Shown here piece by piece: positions 14,344 to 22,265 of a DNA stretch of 22,265 nt. The stretch is taken from assembly GCA_002410555.1 (NCBI GenBank), contig DHSR01000034.1, positions 48,293-70,557 of the forward strand, written 5' to 3'. Source of the stretch: Bacteroidales bacterium UBA5281. GTDB lineage: Bacteria; Bacteroidota; Bacteroidia; Bacteroidales; Lentimicrobiaceae. The position numbers and the translations under genes were made by a program. The first letter of the stretch is position 1, and every line of letters begins with the position of its first letter. The notes beneath the pieces are model-generated. The model searched no databases. It had not been told where the DNA came from and saw only the letters and a program-made list of their open reading frames with translations.

Positions 14344-15408
14344 ATGATTGCTCTGTTTGCCTACTTATTTCTCGCATTGTTTGTTTCATTTCTATGTTCT
14401 ATAATGGAAGCTGTACTGCTTTCAACACCCCAATCTTTCCTCATTGTTAAACACAAAAATGGAAAACTTTGGGCCAAAGCTCTAATTGATTTGAAACACA
14501 ACATCGACAAACCTTTATCTGCAATATTATCACTCAATACTGTCGCACACACGGTTGGTGCAGCAGGAGTCGGCGCTCAGGCTGTAAAAATTTTTGGAGA
14601 AGCTTCATTTGGAATTATATCCGCCATTTTAACAGTTTTGATTCTGGTGCTAACCGAAATTATACCCAAAACCATTGGAGCAAAATACTGGAGAGACCTG
14701 GCGGGGACTGCCACCATCATAATAAAAGGAATGATCGTCCTTACTTATCCGCTGGTAATCCTTGCAACGGCTGTTGCTAAATTAATCTCCAATAATCGGC
14801 AGGAACCTACTACGAGTCGTGAAGAAATAGCGGCATTGGCAAGCATTGGAACCGATGAAGGTGTTTTTTCGGATAAGGAACATAAAATTATTCAAAATTT
14901 GCTTAAACTCAAAAACATTAAAGCTGCGGAAGTGATGACTCCAAGAGTTGTGGTTGCCCTTGCTTCTGAAAAATTATCTCTGGAAGAATTCCTGATGAAT
15001 AAAAATTATTTGAAATTCTCACGCATACCTGTTTATTCGGGAAATGAGGAAAACATTACAGGTTATGTATTCAGGCAAACCGTCTTTGAAAAACTGGCAG
15101 AAGATCAGCATGAATTAAAACTGGAAGATATCAAAAGAGAGATTGTTATAGTTCCCAACACCATGGCACTGTTTACTTTATGGGAAAAATTTTTGGAAAA
15201 CAGAGAGCACATTGCTTTAATTGTAGATGAATATGGTGGTTTAGATGGGATAGTTACTATGGAAGACATCATTGAAACCATGCTGGGATTTGAAATCATT
15301 GATGAGAAAGACACCATTACCGACATGCAAATTTATGCAAGAGAAAGATGGAAGGAAAAACTAACCAGATACAATTTGCTGAACAAACCAGGAGCAAAAG
15401 AAAAATAA
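14344..15408 (+). CDS. DUF21/CBS-domain membrane protein (CNNM/CorC-like)
   Basis: A 354-residue inner-membrane protein. Residues 1-150 form the CNNM (DUF21, PF01595) transmembrane domain with about four hydrophobic segments and its hallmarks: LCSIMEAVLLS (13-27), NTVAHTVGAAGVGAQA (65-80) and LTEIIPKTIGAKY (103-115). A linker SREEIAALASIGTDEGVFSD leads to a CBS-domain pair at about 195-320 (VMTPR at 197-201, IALIVDEYGGLDGIVTMED near 295-314). The C-terminal CorC_HlyC domain of many relatives is missing and the protein ends soon after the second CBS. Family members take part in Mg2+ export or homeostasis and are often misnamed hemolysins. The start at 14344 places the first membrane helix at the N-terminus. 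Confidence 0.87.
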   Translation: MIALFAYLFLALFVSFLCSIMEAVLLSTPQSFLIVKHKNGKLWAKALIDLKHNIDKPLSAILSLNTVAHTVGAAGVGAQAVKIFGEASFGIISAILTVLILVLTEIIPKTIGAKYWRDLAGTATIIIKGMIVLTYPLVILATAVAKLISNNRQEPTTSREEIAALASIGTDEGVFSDKEHKIIQNLLKLKNIKAAEVMTPRVVVALASEKLSLEEFLMNKNYLKFSRIPVYSGNEENITGYVFRQTVFEKLAEDQHELKLEDIKREIVIVPNTMALFTLWEKFLENREHIALIVDEYGGLDGIVTMEDIIETMLGFEIIDEKDTITDMQIYARERWKEKLTRYNLLNKPGAKEK

Positions 15409-15475
15409 AAAAGTTCTGCCAACCTATAAACAGGTCTTAATCTATTTTTATTAATGAGTCCAGTCTGGAAAGTTG

Positions 15476-15580
15476 TAAATAAAAAAAATGCCATTAAAAC
15501 CCGAAGTTATCAGGATGCACAAGGCTCTGTAAATCGGTGATTAAAACTTATTGAGGCTTTATGACTTTAGTGGCAAAAAG
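15476..15580. repeat. Intergenic direct repeat, copy 1
   Basis: The first 35 bases are identical to copy 2 (starting TAAATAAAAAAAATGCC), and the rest is similar with small gaps: GCACAA, GCTCTGTAAATC, GTGATTAAAA, and TTAGTGGCAAAAA at the end. It is non-coding. Confidence 0.75.
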
Positions 15581-15667
15581 ATATTTTTTATTGATTGACC
15601 GCGAATTACGCCGATTAGCGCGAATTCATGTTAAAAAAAAGAAATATGTGTACAGGCTGAAAAGGTA

Positions 15668-15780
15668 TAAATAAAAAAAATGCCATTAAAACCCGAAGTT
15701 ACCAGTTTGCACAACGCTCTGTAAATCTGTGATTAAAATATAGTAACGCTTTGTGACTTTGTGCCTTAGTGGCAAAAAAA
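15668..15780. repeat. Intergenic direct repeat, copy 2
   Basis: This is the second copy of the repeat at 15476-15580, longer by about 8 bases through an insertion of the CTTTGTG type near 15740-15765. Its end, TTTGTGCCTTAGTGGC, resembles phrases common between genes in Bacteroidetes chromosomes. Confidence 0.75.
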
Positions 15781-15872
15781 GAAATTTTGTATTAAGCTCA
15801 TTAATGAATCATGAGGACTGCCAACTTTGAAACTGGCAAACTTTTTGATTAGAACTAAAAAAAAATACAGAA

Positions 15873-16553
15873 ATGATAAGTTACCTTTTAATTTTTGGCG
15901 TTTTTATGCTGCTTAGCTGGCTTGTAGGAGCCCGCTTAAAATCAAAATTTCGTGAATACAGCCGTATTCCGGTAAACTATGGATTGAGCGGGGCTGATGT
16001 AGCCACTAAGATGCTTCAGGACAATGGTATTTATGATGTCAGGGTATTATCTGTACCCGGTGAATTGTCAGATCACTACAATCCTCAAACCAAAACCGTA
16101 AACCTTAGTCATGATGTATATCACGGTCGCAGTGTTTCATCTGCAGCCGTGGCTGCCCATGAATGCGGACATGCCGTGCAGCATGCAGAGGCATATGCCT
16201 GGCTCAGGATGCGTTCACAGTTGGTGCCGGTGGTAAGTTTTGCATCTAAATGGGTGCAGTGGGTATTGCTGGCAGGCATTTTATTAATAACCACTTTCCC
16301 GCAGTTACTTTTGGCAGGAATAGTATTGTTTGCACTTACGACGCTGTTTAGTTTTATCACTCTGCCGGTGGAAATAGATGCCAGCAGACGGGCTACACGC
16401 TGGTTGGATGGAAGCGGAATTACTACTGTTGCCACCCTTCCCAAAGCCAAAGAAGCACTTCGTCTGGCTGCCTATACTTATGTAGTAGCTGCACTGGCGT
16501 CACTGGCTACCCTTATGTACTACATCATGATTTTTCTTGGCGCCCGCGACTAA
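15873..16553 (+). CDS. Membrane-bound neutral zinc metallopeptidase (Zn_peptidase_2)
   Basis: A 226-residue protein of the PF04298 family (YugP-like). The zinc site is H96-E97-C-G-H100 in AVAAHECGHAVQHAEAYAW (HExxH). A conserved LPVEIDASRRA around 163-173 probably supplies the third ligand. Upstream is the family pattern SGADVATKMLQDNGI and LSDHYNPQTKTVNLSHDVYH. Hydrophobic segments at about 1-20, 125-160 and 203-222 place it in the inner membrane. Length and motifs match the family, so it should be active. The substrate is unknown. It ends 25 bases before a strong terminator and is convergent with the patatin gene. Confidence 0.9.
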   Translation: MISYLLIFGVFMLLSWLVGARLKSKFREYSRIPVNYGLSGADVATKMLQDNGIYDVRVLSVPGELSDHYNPQTKTVNLSHDVYHGRSVSSAAVAAHECGHAVQHAEAYAWLRMRSQLVPVVSFASKWVQWVLLAGILLITTFPQLLLAGIVLFALTTLFSFITLPVEIDASRRATRWLDGSGITTVATLPKAKEALRLAAYTYVVAALASLATLMYYIMIFLGARD

Positions 16554-16577
16554 CTAAACCATCTTTCAAATACATAT

Positions 16578-16602
16578 AAATGCCCCTAAGTGGGGCATTT
16601 TG
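16578..16602 (+). terminator. Terminator between convergent peptidase and patatin genes
   Basis: AAATGCCCC at 16578-16586 and GGGGCATTT at 16592-16600 form a perfect 9-bp stem with a 5-base loop and a T-rich end. The A-run before the stem means it could also act on the minus strand, 70 bases past the patatin stop. Confidence 0.8.
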
Positions 16603-16670
16603 TGTTTGAAGTAAGCCGTTGTTTCATATTTACGTCGATAAATTATTCTTTTGCGACTTCTCCTCAGGCT

Positions 16671-17726
16671 CTATTTGTTTTCAATCAGCAGTTCAACCAC
16701 CTTATTTAACCTCTCCAGATTTTCAGTTACAAACTTAGTCCCTGCTTCTCTGAGGCAATTAAGATTTTTAACAGACGCGTCATCCATTTCGGGTTTGGCT
16801 TCATACAGATCAGGTGCCAGACGAATAAAATGATCAGGTGTCGTGGTAGTTTCCCATATTTTATGAAGCTGATAGGTAACGGTTTCAGCATTTCCCGACA
16901 TCATGATATCAATAATCGGCTGCAACCATTCCAGCATGCCCCAGTCTTTTGCTTTGCTGTATTCGTAAGGCTTAAAAGTTGAACCGGTGCCCAGTGAAAC
17001 AATAATCATATCCTGTGCACGGGGCCGGTCGGGTTTGCCGGGATCGTTAAGAACCGTGCTAAAGGGTATTCCACGTGCTTCAGCATATGCACACATTGCC
17101 GGATTGTTGGCAAACACTCCCCCATCAATCAGCGGATAGGGGGTGCCAAACACTGACTTTACCCTGGCCACTTCAAAATAAGTGGGTGCTGCAGAAGTGG
17201 CCCGGGCTACTTCCTTTATCGGAAAATCATGGGTATTGGATGCCCGGGCATCAATCTGACTGAAAAAATGCGCCCGGCGGTTGCGGATATCATAAGAAGT
17301 AATCAAACAGGGACGCAACAATTCGCTCAGTAAAGTGTCACCATAATAATCATTCAGCGCCTCCTCAAGCTCTGCAGCACTATATCTTTCATCGGTGAGA
17401 CCACCTTTGCTCCTGACCTTTTGCCAAAAGGTGATGTCAAAAATATCATCTCCTCTTTCCAGATAAAGATCTACAGCCTGACGGGCCGTAAATTTTGGAC
17501 GATGCGTAGGCTTACCTTGTTCGTCCCGCGCCGGAATGAGGTAGGTACAGGCAAGAATTCCGCCGGTACTGGTTCCTACCAATAAATCAAAATAATCACT
17601 TAATCTTGCCTGGCTCCCTTCGAGTGTCATCAATTGTTCCTCTATATATGCGAGCACTACACCGGGTAAAATACCCCTGATGCCTCCCCCATCTATAGAA
17701 AGTATTCTAATTTTCTTACTGCTCAT
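16671..17726 (-). CDS. Patatin-like phospholipase
   Basis: A 351-residue patatin-fold lipid acyl hydrolase (PF01734). Present in order: oxyanion loop DGGGIRG (residues 12-18), nucleophile motif G51-T-S53-T-G55 in DLLVGTSTGGIL, an SAAPTYF segment (178-184), and the second catalytic motif D201-G-G in LIDGGVFANNP. The catalytic Ser53-Asp201 dyad is therefore complete. There is no signal peptide, so it is probably cytoplasmic or membrane-associated, acting on phospholipid or galactolipid acyl chains. CBASS CapV effectors and plant-type patatins look alike, but no cGAS-like cyclase or other defence gene sits beside it, so a housekeeping or lipid-turnover role is more likely. It is transcribed alone. 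Confidence 0.88.
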   Translation of the reverse strand: MSSKKIRILSIDGGGIRGILPGVVLAYIEEQLMTLEGSQARLSDYFDLLVGTSTGGILACTYLIPARDEQGKPTHRPKFTARQAVDLYLERGDDIFDITFWQKVRSKGGLTDERYSAAELEEALNDYYGDTLLSELLRPCLITSYDIRNRRAHFFSQIDARASNTHDFPIKEVARATSAAPTYFEVARVKSVFGTPYPLIDGGVFANNPAMCAYAEARGIPFSTVLNDPGKPDRPRAQDMIIVSLGTGSTFKPYEYSKAKDWGMLEWLQPIIDIMMSGNAETVTYQLHKIWETTTTPDHFIRLAPDLYEAKPEMDDASVKNLNCLREAGTKFVTENLERLNKVVELLIENK

Positions 17727-17757
17727 GGTTGTATGGTTTTAGTGTCTGTTAAAATAA

Positions 17758-17772
17758 CAACACAAAATTTTG
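17758..17772 (-). promoter_or_regulatory. Candidate promoter or operator of the patatin gene
   Basis: On the minus strand this reads CAAAATTTTGTGTTG, 32 bases before the start codon. AAATTTTG is one base off the TAnnTTTG -7 box and CAAAATTTTG is a 10-bp palindrome. The same 15 bases occur before the UbiA-like gene at 22137-22151. Confidence 0.35.
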
Positions 17773-18034
17773 AAAGTTAAGTCCGGGAACATGTTTGGCT
17801 AAATATTAACTAAAATTTTCTGCAAAAAGCTGGCTTTACCATAAAAATTCCATCTTAACCAGGGCCAGATAGTTTGATTCGCTTACATAAGGTCTTTTTC
17901 TGCATTGAGTAAGTGATTTGTATTATCTGAGTTCACTTTCCGAAAAGCAGAAAAAAATGGAAATCAGCTTTAAAACCACAGATAAAATATTCTGTTTTTT
18001 AGCTTATTGGCATTTATCCAATGAAATTTTTTAT

Positions 18035-18042
18035 TACTTTTG
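18035..18042 (+). promoter_or_regulatory. -7 promoter box of the large T9SS gene
   Basis: TACTTTTG is a perfect TAnnTTTG match, identical to the hipBA -7 box, and lies 32 bases before ATG 18074. The -33 element is unclear: TTGG at 18007-18010 is 24 bases away, longer than the usual 19-21. Confidence 0.5.
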
Positions 18043-18073
18043 TTAATAAGAAGCGCGAATCTAAGTCATACTC

Positions 18074-21000
18074 ATGGTCTATATTTTGAAAAAGTTTTCA
18101 CTATTGCTTGTATTGCTCATTGCGACAATACTGACCAACGCTCAAAAGCAGGCGAATTATTGGTATTTTGGCAACCATGCAGGCGTTAGTTTTGCTCTGG
18201 GGCCTCCCTATCCGCTAACCAACGGAGCATTACAAACGGGTGAAGGTTGCTCTTCCATATCGACTGCAGAAGGCACCCTTGAGTTTTATACAGACGGCAC
18301 TAATGTTTACAATAAGAACCATACCCGCATGCTTAATGGATCCGGACTATTTGGCCATTCATCAAGCACCCAGTCGGCCATTATTGTTCCCAGGCCGGGA
18401 ACCACCACTGAATATTACATCTTTACCGTGGATGCAGCCGACAATGGACTGGCTAAAGGTTTGTGCTACTCAAAGGTAGATATGACCCTCAATGGGGGCC
18501 TGGGAGATGTGGTTACGAGTGAAAAAAATATTTCACTGGTGCCGCTTGCCTGCGAAAAGGTAACTGCCGTAGGTCATAGTGATGGTCAATCTTTTTGGGT
18601 AATTACCAAAAAATGGGGCAACGCAGACTTTTATGCGTACCGCATCACTTATGATGGAGTGGTAACCACTCCGATCATCAGCACTACCGGCCCGCCCCTT
18701 GTTGGAAATATTTCCCAGGCTTCAAAAGGATACCTAAAAGTATCTCCCGACGGAAGCAAAATTGCTTCTGCAAATAATACCGCATTCAATGTCGGCATCT
18801 ATAATTTTGACAACAGTACCGGAACCATTGAACATCTGGTAACAGACAACAACTATACTAATCCGGGTGGATATGACCAGGGTGGGCCTTATGGAGTGGA
18901 ATTTTCGCCAAACAGTTCATTTTTATACATAGGCGAATGGAAAGCCAACCGCAGAATCCACCAATATGACCTATCTTCAGGTGATCCTACCACTATTTTA
19001 GAATCGAGGCAGGTGGTTGCATCAGTAGGCCAGGGTTCAAGTCCTATTGGTGCATTGCAACTTGGCCCTGATAACCGCTTATATATCGCACGCTACCAAA
19101 GTGGTTATATTTCAAGAATCAATCAACCCAATAACCCGGGAAATGATTGTGGCTTTGTTGAAAATGCCTTAAATCTGTCGGGCAGACAATGTAATTATGG
19201 GCTTCCCCCTTTTATTCAATCATTTTTCTATCTTTCTGCCGACTTTTTCTGGGATGAACCTGCCTGCCTTGGCTATCCTACCCAATTTTATACCAGTGCC
19301 TCTGATAATCCTGACTCCGTGAAATGGACTTTCCCGGGAGGTGTCACCTTCACCGAGCTTAATCCAGTCTATACTTTTCCTTCAACTGGATTTTATTCCA
19401 TCACCCTGGAGGTTTTTCTCTATGGGCAGTCAAAAAGTGTGGGCCATTTTTTACAGGTCCGGCCAAATCCGCAGGTTAGTATTGGCAATGACACCACCAT
19501 ATGCCGCAGTGAAGCCTTTTATCTGGATCCGGGTGAGTACAATTCTTATCAGTGGCAAAATGGAGCCACCACTCAGGAAATTTTAGCTGATAGCACGGGC
19601 TGGTACTGGTGCAGGGTAGCTAACGAATGGGGATGCACTGCCATAGATTCTCTATACATGACAGCGCATCCAAACCCTGAGGTAAGTGCCGGCCCTGAAA
19701 TAACCATCGCGGAAGGAACCACGGCTACCTTACAGGGTTCGGTTACAGGAGGGAATGGTGATTACATTTACCGCTGGGAACCCGCTGCACTGCTTACCAA
19801 TCCTGATATTTTACAACCTACCACCGTTCCCATGATGACCACTACCCTATTTACATTAACGGTTACCAATATGCAAACGGGATGTACAGGCCAGAATGAT
19901 GTATTGGTAACGGTAACCGGGGGCGTATTGAGCTGCCTTGCCTCCGCATCGCCCACCAACATATGTAGTGGTGCTCAAAGCCAGCTTCAGGTACAGGCTT
20001 ACGGTGGAACCGGTAACTTTAGCTATTCATGGAGCGCTAACCCACCCGGTTTTACTTCACAACTGCCCAACCCTGTAGTTACGCCTTTACAAACTACCAC
20101 ATATACTGTAACGGTAAATGACGGAGAAAACACGGTAAGCAGTAACGTGATCATTAATGTTAACCCCTTACCAATACCCGATGCCGGGCCCAATCAGGTG
20201 ATTATTTTTGGCACATCCACCGTATTGCATGGCAGTGCCTCTCAGGGAACCGGGCCTTACTCTTACTCCTGGGAACCAGCCGATAAGCTGGTATCGGCCC
20301 AGGTGCAAAACCCAACCACATTAAATCTCTATGCATCTACTGTTTTTACCCTGCGCGTAACCGATTTGGGCACCGGATGCGCCGGCGCTCAACCGGATTT
20401 TGTAACCATTGGAATGGAAGGTGATGCCCTGAGTGTTAACCCTGCGGCACAGCCGGAGGTAATCTGTAAGGGCCAGGAAACACAGTTGTTTGCCCTTGCC
20501 GGAGGTGGTACCCAGAATTACACCTACACCTGGACCTCAGATCCACCCGGGTTTACATCAAGCGAAGCTGATCCTAAGGTTTCGCCAACCACTACTACCA
20601 CTTATATCTTAAATGTTTTTGATGGCTTCAATCCGGCAAACGGATCAATTACCGTAACGGTAAATCCTTTGCCTCAAATTAATCTGATACCTGATGACTC
20701 CAGAGTTAAGAAGATAAGCAACACTGAAATAGGTGTTTGCGTTTATGATACCATTACGCTCAATGCCGGAAATCCCGGCGCTACTTATTTATGGAGCAAT
20801 GGATCAGAAGAGCAATTCATAAATATACTGACCTCTGGTATAGGTTTCGATCTGCAGAATTATAATGTAAAGGTAACCAACCCGGACAATGGCTGTGCAA
20901 ACACAGCCGACATTAAGGTATATTTCACTTTCCAGTATTGCAGCTATGGCTTGGATGAACAGGCTTTCAGCAATAACCTTAAGGTTTACCCAAATCCATC

Positions 21001-21223
21001 AGGTGACGGATTGTTTAATTATGAGATTGAGGGTTTAACCGGCGAATCGCGTATTGAAATTTTTTCTGTACACGGCAGCCTCCTGAGTTCTGAAACAATT
21101 CAGCTCACAGCAGGAAACGTATATAAATCCACGATAAATCTACAAAATATCAGGCCGGGCATATACTATCTGAAGTTAACCAATAATAATCTGCAGATAT
21201 TGAGAAAGCTTGTATTTAGATAA
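18074..21223 (+). CDS. Large T9SS-secreted surface protein with propeller-like N-terminus and Ig/PKD modules
   Basis: A 1049-residue protein. The signal peptide is residues 1-23 (KKFSLLLVLLIATILTNA, then Q). Residues 25-390 begin NYWYFGNHAGVSF and show repeated SPDG/SPNSSFLYIG-type strands, the propeller-like head common in Bacteroidetes gliding-associated surface proteins. A PKD domain follows (about 392-463: VKWTFPGGVTF ... TGFYSITLEVF), then an Ig-like unit (464-530, NDTTICRSEAF). Next is an alternating A-B-A-B array: A at 536-615 and 700-783 (D/S-AGP ... YSWEPA ... FTLRVTD-x-x-TGC) and B at 616-697 and 784-866 (ICSGAQSQL ... WSANPPGFTS ... TTTYTVTV). The type A T9SS sorting domain is at 970-1049 (LKVYPNPSGDG ... 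RPGIYYLKLTNN ... RKLVFR). It is probably an adhesin or surface-anchored protein; no enzyme domain is seen. Confidence 0.87.
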   Translation: MVYILKKFSLLLVLLIATILTNAQKQANYWYFGNHAGVSFALGPPYPLTNGALQTGEGCSSISTAEGTLEFYTDGTNVYNKNHTRMLNGSGLFGHSSSTQSAIIVPRPGTTTEYYIFTVDAADNGLAKGLCYSKVDMTLNGGLGDVVTSEKNISLVPLACEKVTAVGHSDGQSFWVITKKWGNADFYAYRITYDGVVTTPIISTTGPPLVGNISQASKGYLKVSPDGSKIASANNTAFNVGIYNFDNSTGTIEHLVTDNNYTNPGGYDQGGPYGVEFSPNSSFLYIGEWKANRRIHQYDLSSGDPTTILESRQVVASVGQGSSPIGALQLGPDNRLYIARYQSGYISRINQPNNPGNDCGFVENALNLSGRQCNYGLPPFIQSFFYLSADFFWDEPACLGYPTQFYTSASDNPDSVKWTFPGGVTFTELNPVYTFPSTGFYSITLEVFLYGQSKSVGHFLQVRPNPQVSIGNDTTICRSEAFYLDPGEYNSYQWQNGATTQEILADSTGWYWCRVANEWGCTAIDSLYMTAHPNPEVSAGPEITIAEGTTATLQGSVTGGNGDYIYRWEPAALLTNPDILQPTTVPMMTTTLFTLTVTNMQTGCTGQNDVLVTVTGGVLSCLASASPTNICSGAQSQLQVQAYGGTGNFSYSWSANPPGFTSQLPNPVVTPLQTTTYTVTVNDGENTVSSNVIINVNPLPIPDAGPNQVIIFGTSTVLHGSASQGTGPYSYSWEPADKLVSAQVQNPTTLNLYASTVFTLRVTDLGTGCAGAQPDFVTIGMEGDALSVNPAAQPEVICKGQETQLFALAGGGTQNYTYTWTSDPPGFTSSEADPKVSPTTTTTYILNVFDGFNPANGSITVTVNPLPQINLIPDDSRVKKISNTEIGVCVYDTITLNAGNPGATYLWSNGSEEQFINILTSGIGFDLQNYNVKVTNPDNGCANTADIKVYFTFQYCSYGLDEQAFSNNLKVYPNPSGDGLFNYEIEGLTGESRIEIFSVHGSLLSSETIQLTAGNVYKSTINLQNIRPGIYYLKLTNNNLQILRKLVFR

Positions 21224-22112
21224 CAAGGTGCGTTATGATCAATAATACACCAAACAACAATATCAGGCCATCGAGCCAGAAAGAAAAGTAATGTGGATGC
21301 TGTCGACACCTGTGGCAGTGCAATAACAACAATAATATTGTACCTGTTATCAATGCCGGTATCATGTTGGCCAAAGGCTCCAGACCTATCCATCCTCCAA
21401 TGACATGCATTACAATAAAAATAAGGGTAAAACCTGATGAAAGGAAGTAACTTGCCTGCTCACCCAACAGCACCGGCAAGGTTTTCAGTCCATCCAGGGC
21501 ATCGCTTTGGCGGTCACGCACATCAAACGGAAGTGTAAGGGCAACAAAAAATGTAAAACGGGCAAAAAGCCCAAACAGCATGGGGTCTTTGCCGGGTTCC
21601 AGATTACTTTCCAGCACAGGAATGAGTACCGTAACCAGCGTCCAGACGCCGGAAACAAAAAACATTTTTACAAAAGGAAATCGTCTGATAAGTAACCAAT
21701 GGGGCACTTTACGGGTAGGTAAGGTATAGAGTAGGGTGGCAAAAGCAATGGGCAAAAGCATCCACAGCGTGAACCTTTGAATCTTAAGAGATGCACTTAT
21801 TAGGAAAGCTATACATAAACCCATGCCGGCAAAAAGCCACAATTCCCGGATAAAATATTTAAAACCACGAGAGATGATATTGGCTGTGCGATGAAAGTTG
21901 TAACCCAGAAAAGTGCCGGTAAAAATAAGCGTAAGCAAAGGCCATGGCTGGCAATGCAGCTTTAATTGCAGGCACGTTCCCCAGACCAGTGCTACTGCAC
22001 CAAGCGATAGTAATACCGAGGCATCAAGGAAGATTCCCTTAATTGCTTTTGCTCCATGGTTCATCCATATATAAACATCAAGAATGACCCTCTGGTTTGG
22101 AATTTCAACCAT
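21216..22112 (-). CDS. UbiA-like polytopic membrane protein with degenerate first Asp motif
   Basis: A membrane protein of 298 residues (from ATG 22112; ATG 22064 gives 282) with about eight hydrophobic segments. It is related to UbiA-type prenyltransferases (PF01040): the second Asp-rich motif is present (FDVRDRQSDALDGLKTLPVL, D200/D204/D207). The position of the first motif (NDxxDxxxD) reads TFLGYNFHRTANI, keeping only the Asn and no Asp. Prenyl diphosphate binding through Mg2+ would thus lack half its ligands. Such YNFxR variants seem typical of a Bacteroidetes subfamily, so the protein may have another role or mechanism. Its last 8 bases overlap the end of the T9SS gene on the opposite strand. 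Confidence 0.7.
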   Translation of the reverse strand: MVEIPNQRVILDVYIWMNHGAKAIKGIFLDASVLLSLGAVALVWGTCLQLKLHCQPWPLLTLIFTGTFLGYNFHRTANIISRGFKYFIRELWLFAGMGLCIAFLISASLKIQRFTLWMLLPIAFATLLYTLPTRKVPHWLLIRRFPFVKMFFVSGVWTLVTVLIPVLESNLEPGKDPMLFGLFARFTFFVALTLPFDVRDRQSDALDGLKTLPVLLGEQASYFLSSGFTLIFIVMHVIGGWIGLEPLANMIPALITGTILLLLLHCHRCRQHPHYFSFWLDGLILLFGVLLIITHLVI

Positions 22113-22136
22113 ACTGCCTCAACTCCGGTAAAGATC

Positions 22137-22151
22137 CAACACAAAATTTTG
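22137..22151 (-). promoter_or_regulatory. Candidate promoter or operator of the UbiA-like gene
   Basis: Minus-strand CAAAATTTTGTGTTG, 25 bases before ATG 22112, identical to 17758-17772 before the patatin gene. AAATTTTG is close to the -7 consensus. The remaining bases to the window end (22152-22265) hold nothing recognised. Confidence 0.35.
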
Positions 22152-22265
22152 GTTCTAACTTTTACTGCAATAGGAGAATAAATAGGTTATAACCGCTACA
22201 TTTCATTTTGACGTGCTGGGAGGTTTAAAGCAATTTGAAGTAGGAGTATTTTTCAGGCATAATTT

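Larger units (their letters stand above)
15409..15872. other. Repeat-bearing intergenic region
   Basis: No gene is present in 464 bases. The stretch carries two direct repeats of about 105 bp (15476-15580 and 15668-15780) separated by 87 bp that includes GCGAATT at 15601-15607 and again at 15620-15626. The last 90 bases before ATG 15873 are AT-rich leader without a recognised promoter. Confidence 0.6.
17727..18073. other. Divergent intergenic region between patatin and the large T9SS gene
   Basis: This 347-base AT-rich gap has no gene. It contains a likely promoter for the patatin gene on the minus strand (17758-17772) and a consensus -7 box for the T9SS gene (18035-18042). No other structure stands out. 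Confidence 0.5.

Noticed and set aside
16671..17726. Patatin as a CBASS (CapV) defence effector
   Set aside because: No cyclic-nucleotide synthase, ubiquitin-like or other CBASS gene on either side; typical standalone patatin.

Overview
The window is a piece of a Bacteroidota (Bacteroidetes) chromosome. Several secreted proteins end in type IX secretion (T9SS) sorting domains, two promoters have a -7 element of the TAnnTTTG type (TACTTTTG), Shine-Dalgarno sites are mostly weak, the DNA is AT-rich, and a small PID-CTERM-like protein is present. No rRNA, tRNA, CRISPR array, integrase, transposase gene or complete prophage was seen. Genus cannot be told from the sequence alone.

Layout. (1) 1-1431: an exported erythromycin-esterase-family hydrolase. 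(2) 1430-5600: an accessory segment. It starts with one continuous reading frame made of three toxin-antitoxin pieces (GNAT toxin C-terminal part, PIN toxin C-terminal part, PIN-type antitoxin). A 564-base non-coding stretch follows, then an exported protein resembling DUF6624, an intact hipB-hipA operon, and a 46-codon Pro/Lys-rich frame with ATA where ATG is expected. Two homologous palindromic elements of about 73 bp bracket the DUF6624-like gene and hipBA. The second starts exactly at the hipA stop. (3) 5769-7168: a cupin gene and a small conserved protein, divergently arranged, then a non-coding stretch with tandem palindromes and a 13-bp inverted repeat spanning 247 bp. (4) 7169-11105: an outer-membrane-barrel protein, the decayed end of a T9SS protein, a PID-CTERM-like small protein, and a T9SS-exported serine hydrolase of the beta-lactamase/esterase class. 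(5) 11303-16553: an O-methyltransferase without a normal start codon, a CoA-disulfide-reductase-like flavoenzyme, a DUF21/CBS membrane protein, intergenic direct repeats, and a membrane zinc metallopeptidase. (6) 16671-22112: a patatin-like phospholipase on the minus strand, a 1049-residue T9SS surface protein, and a UbiA-like membrane protein whose 3' end overlaps it convergently by 8 bases.

Most genes look like single units with no shared pathway. The tight units are hipB-hipA (2-base gap) and the T9SS remnant plus PID-CTERM-like gene (4-base gap). The most unusual part is the 1430-5600 segment: fragments and complete copies of toxin-antitoxin genes, small frames, and repeated palindromes at gene ends that look like cassette borders. 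No recombinase is in view, so the cassette reading is a hypothesis. Several genes here lack a canonical start (ATT at 11303, ATA at 5444, none at 8608), which points to gene decay, non-standard initiation, or sequence errors.
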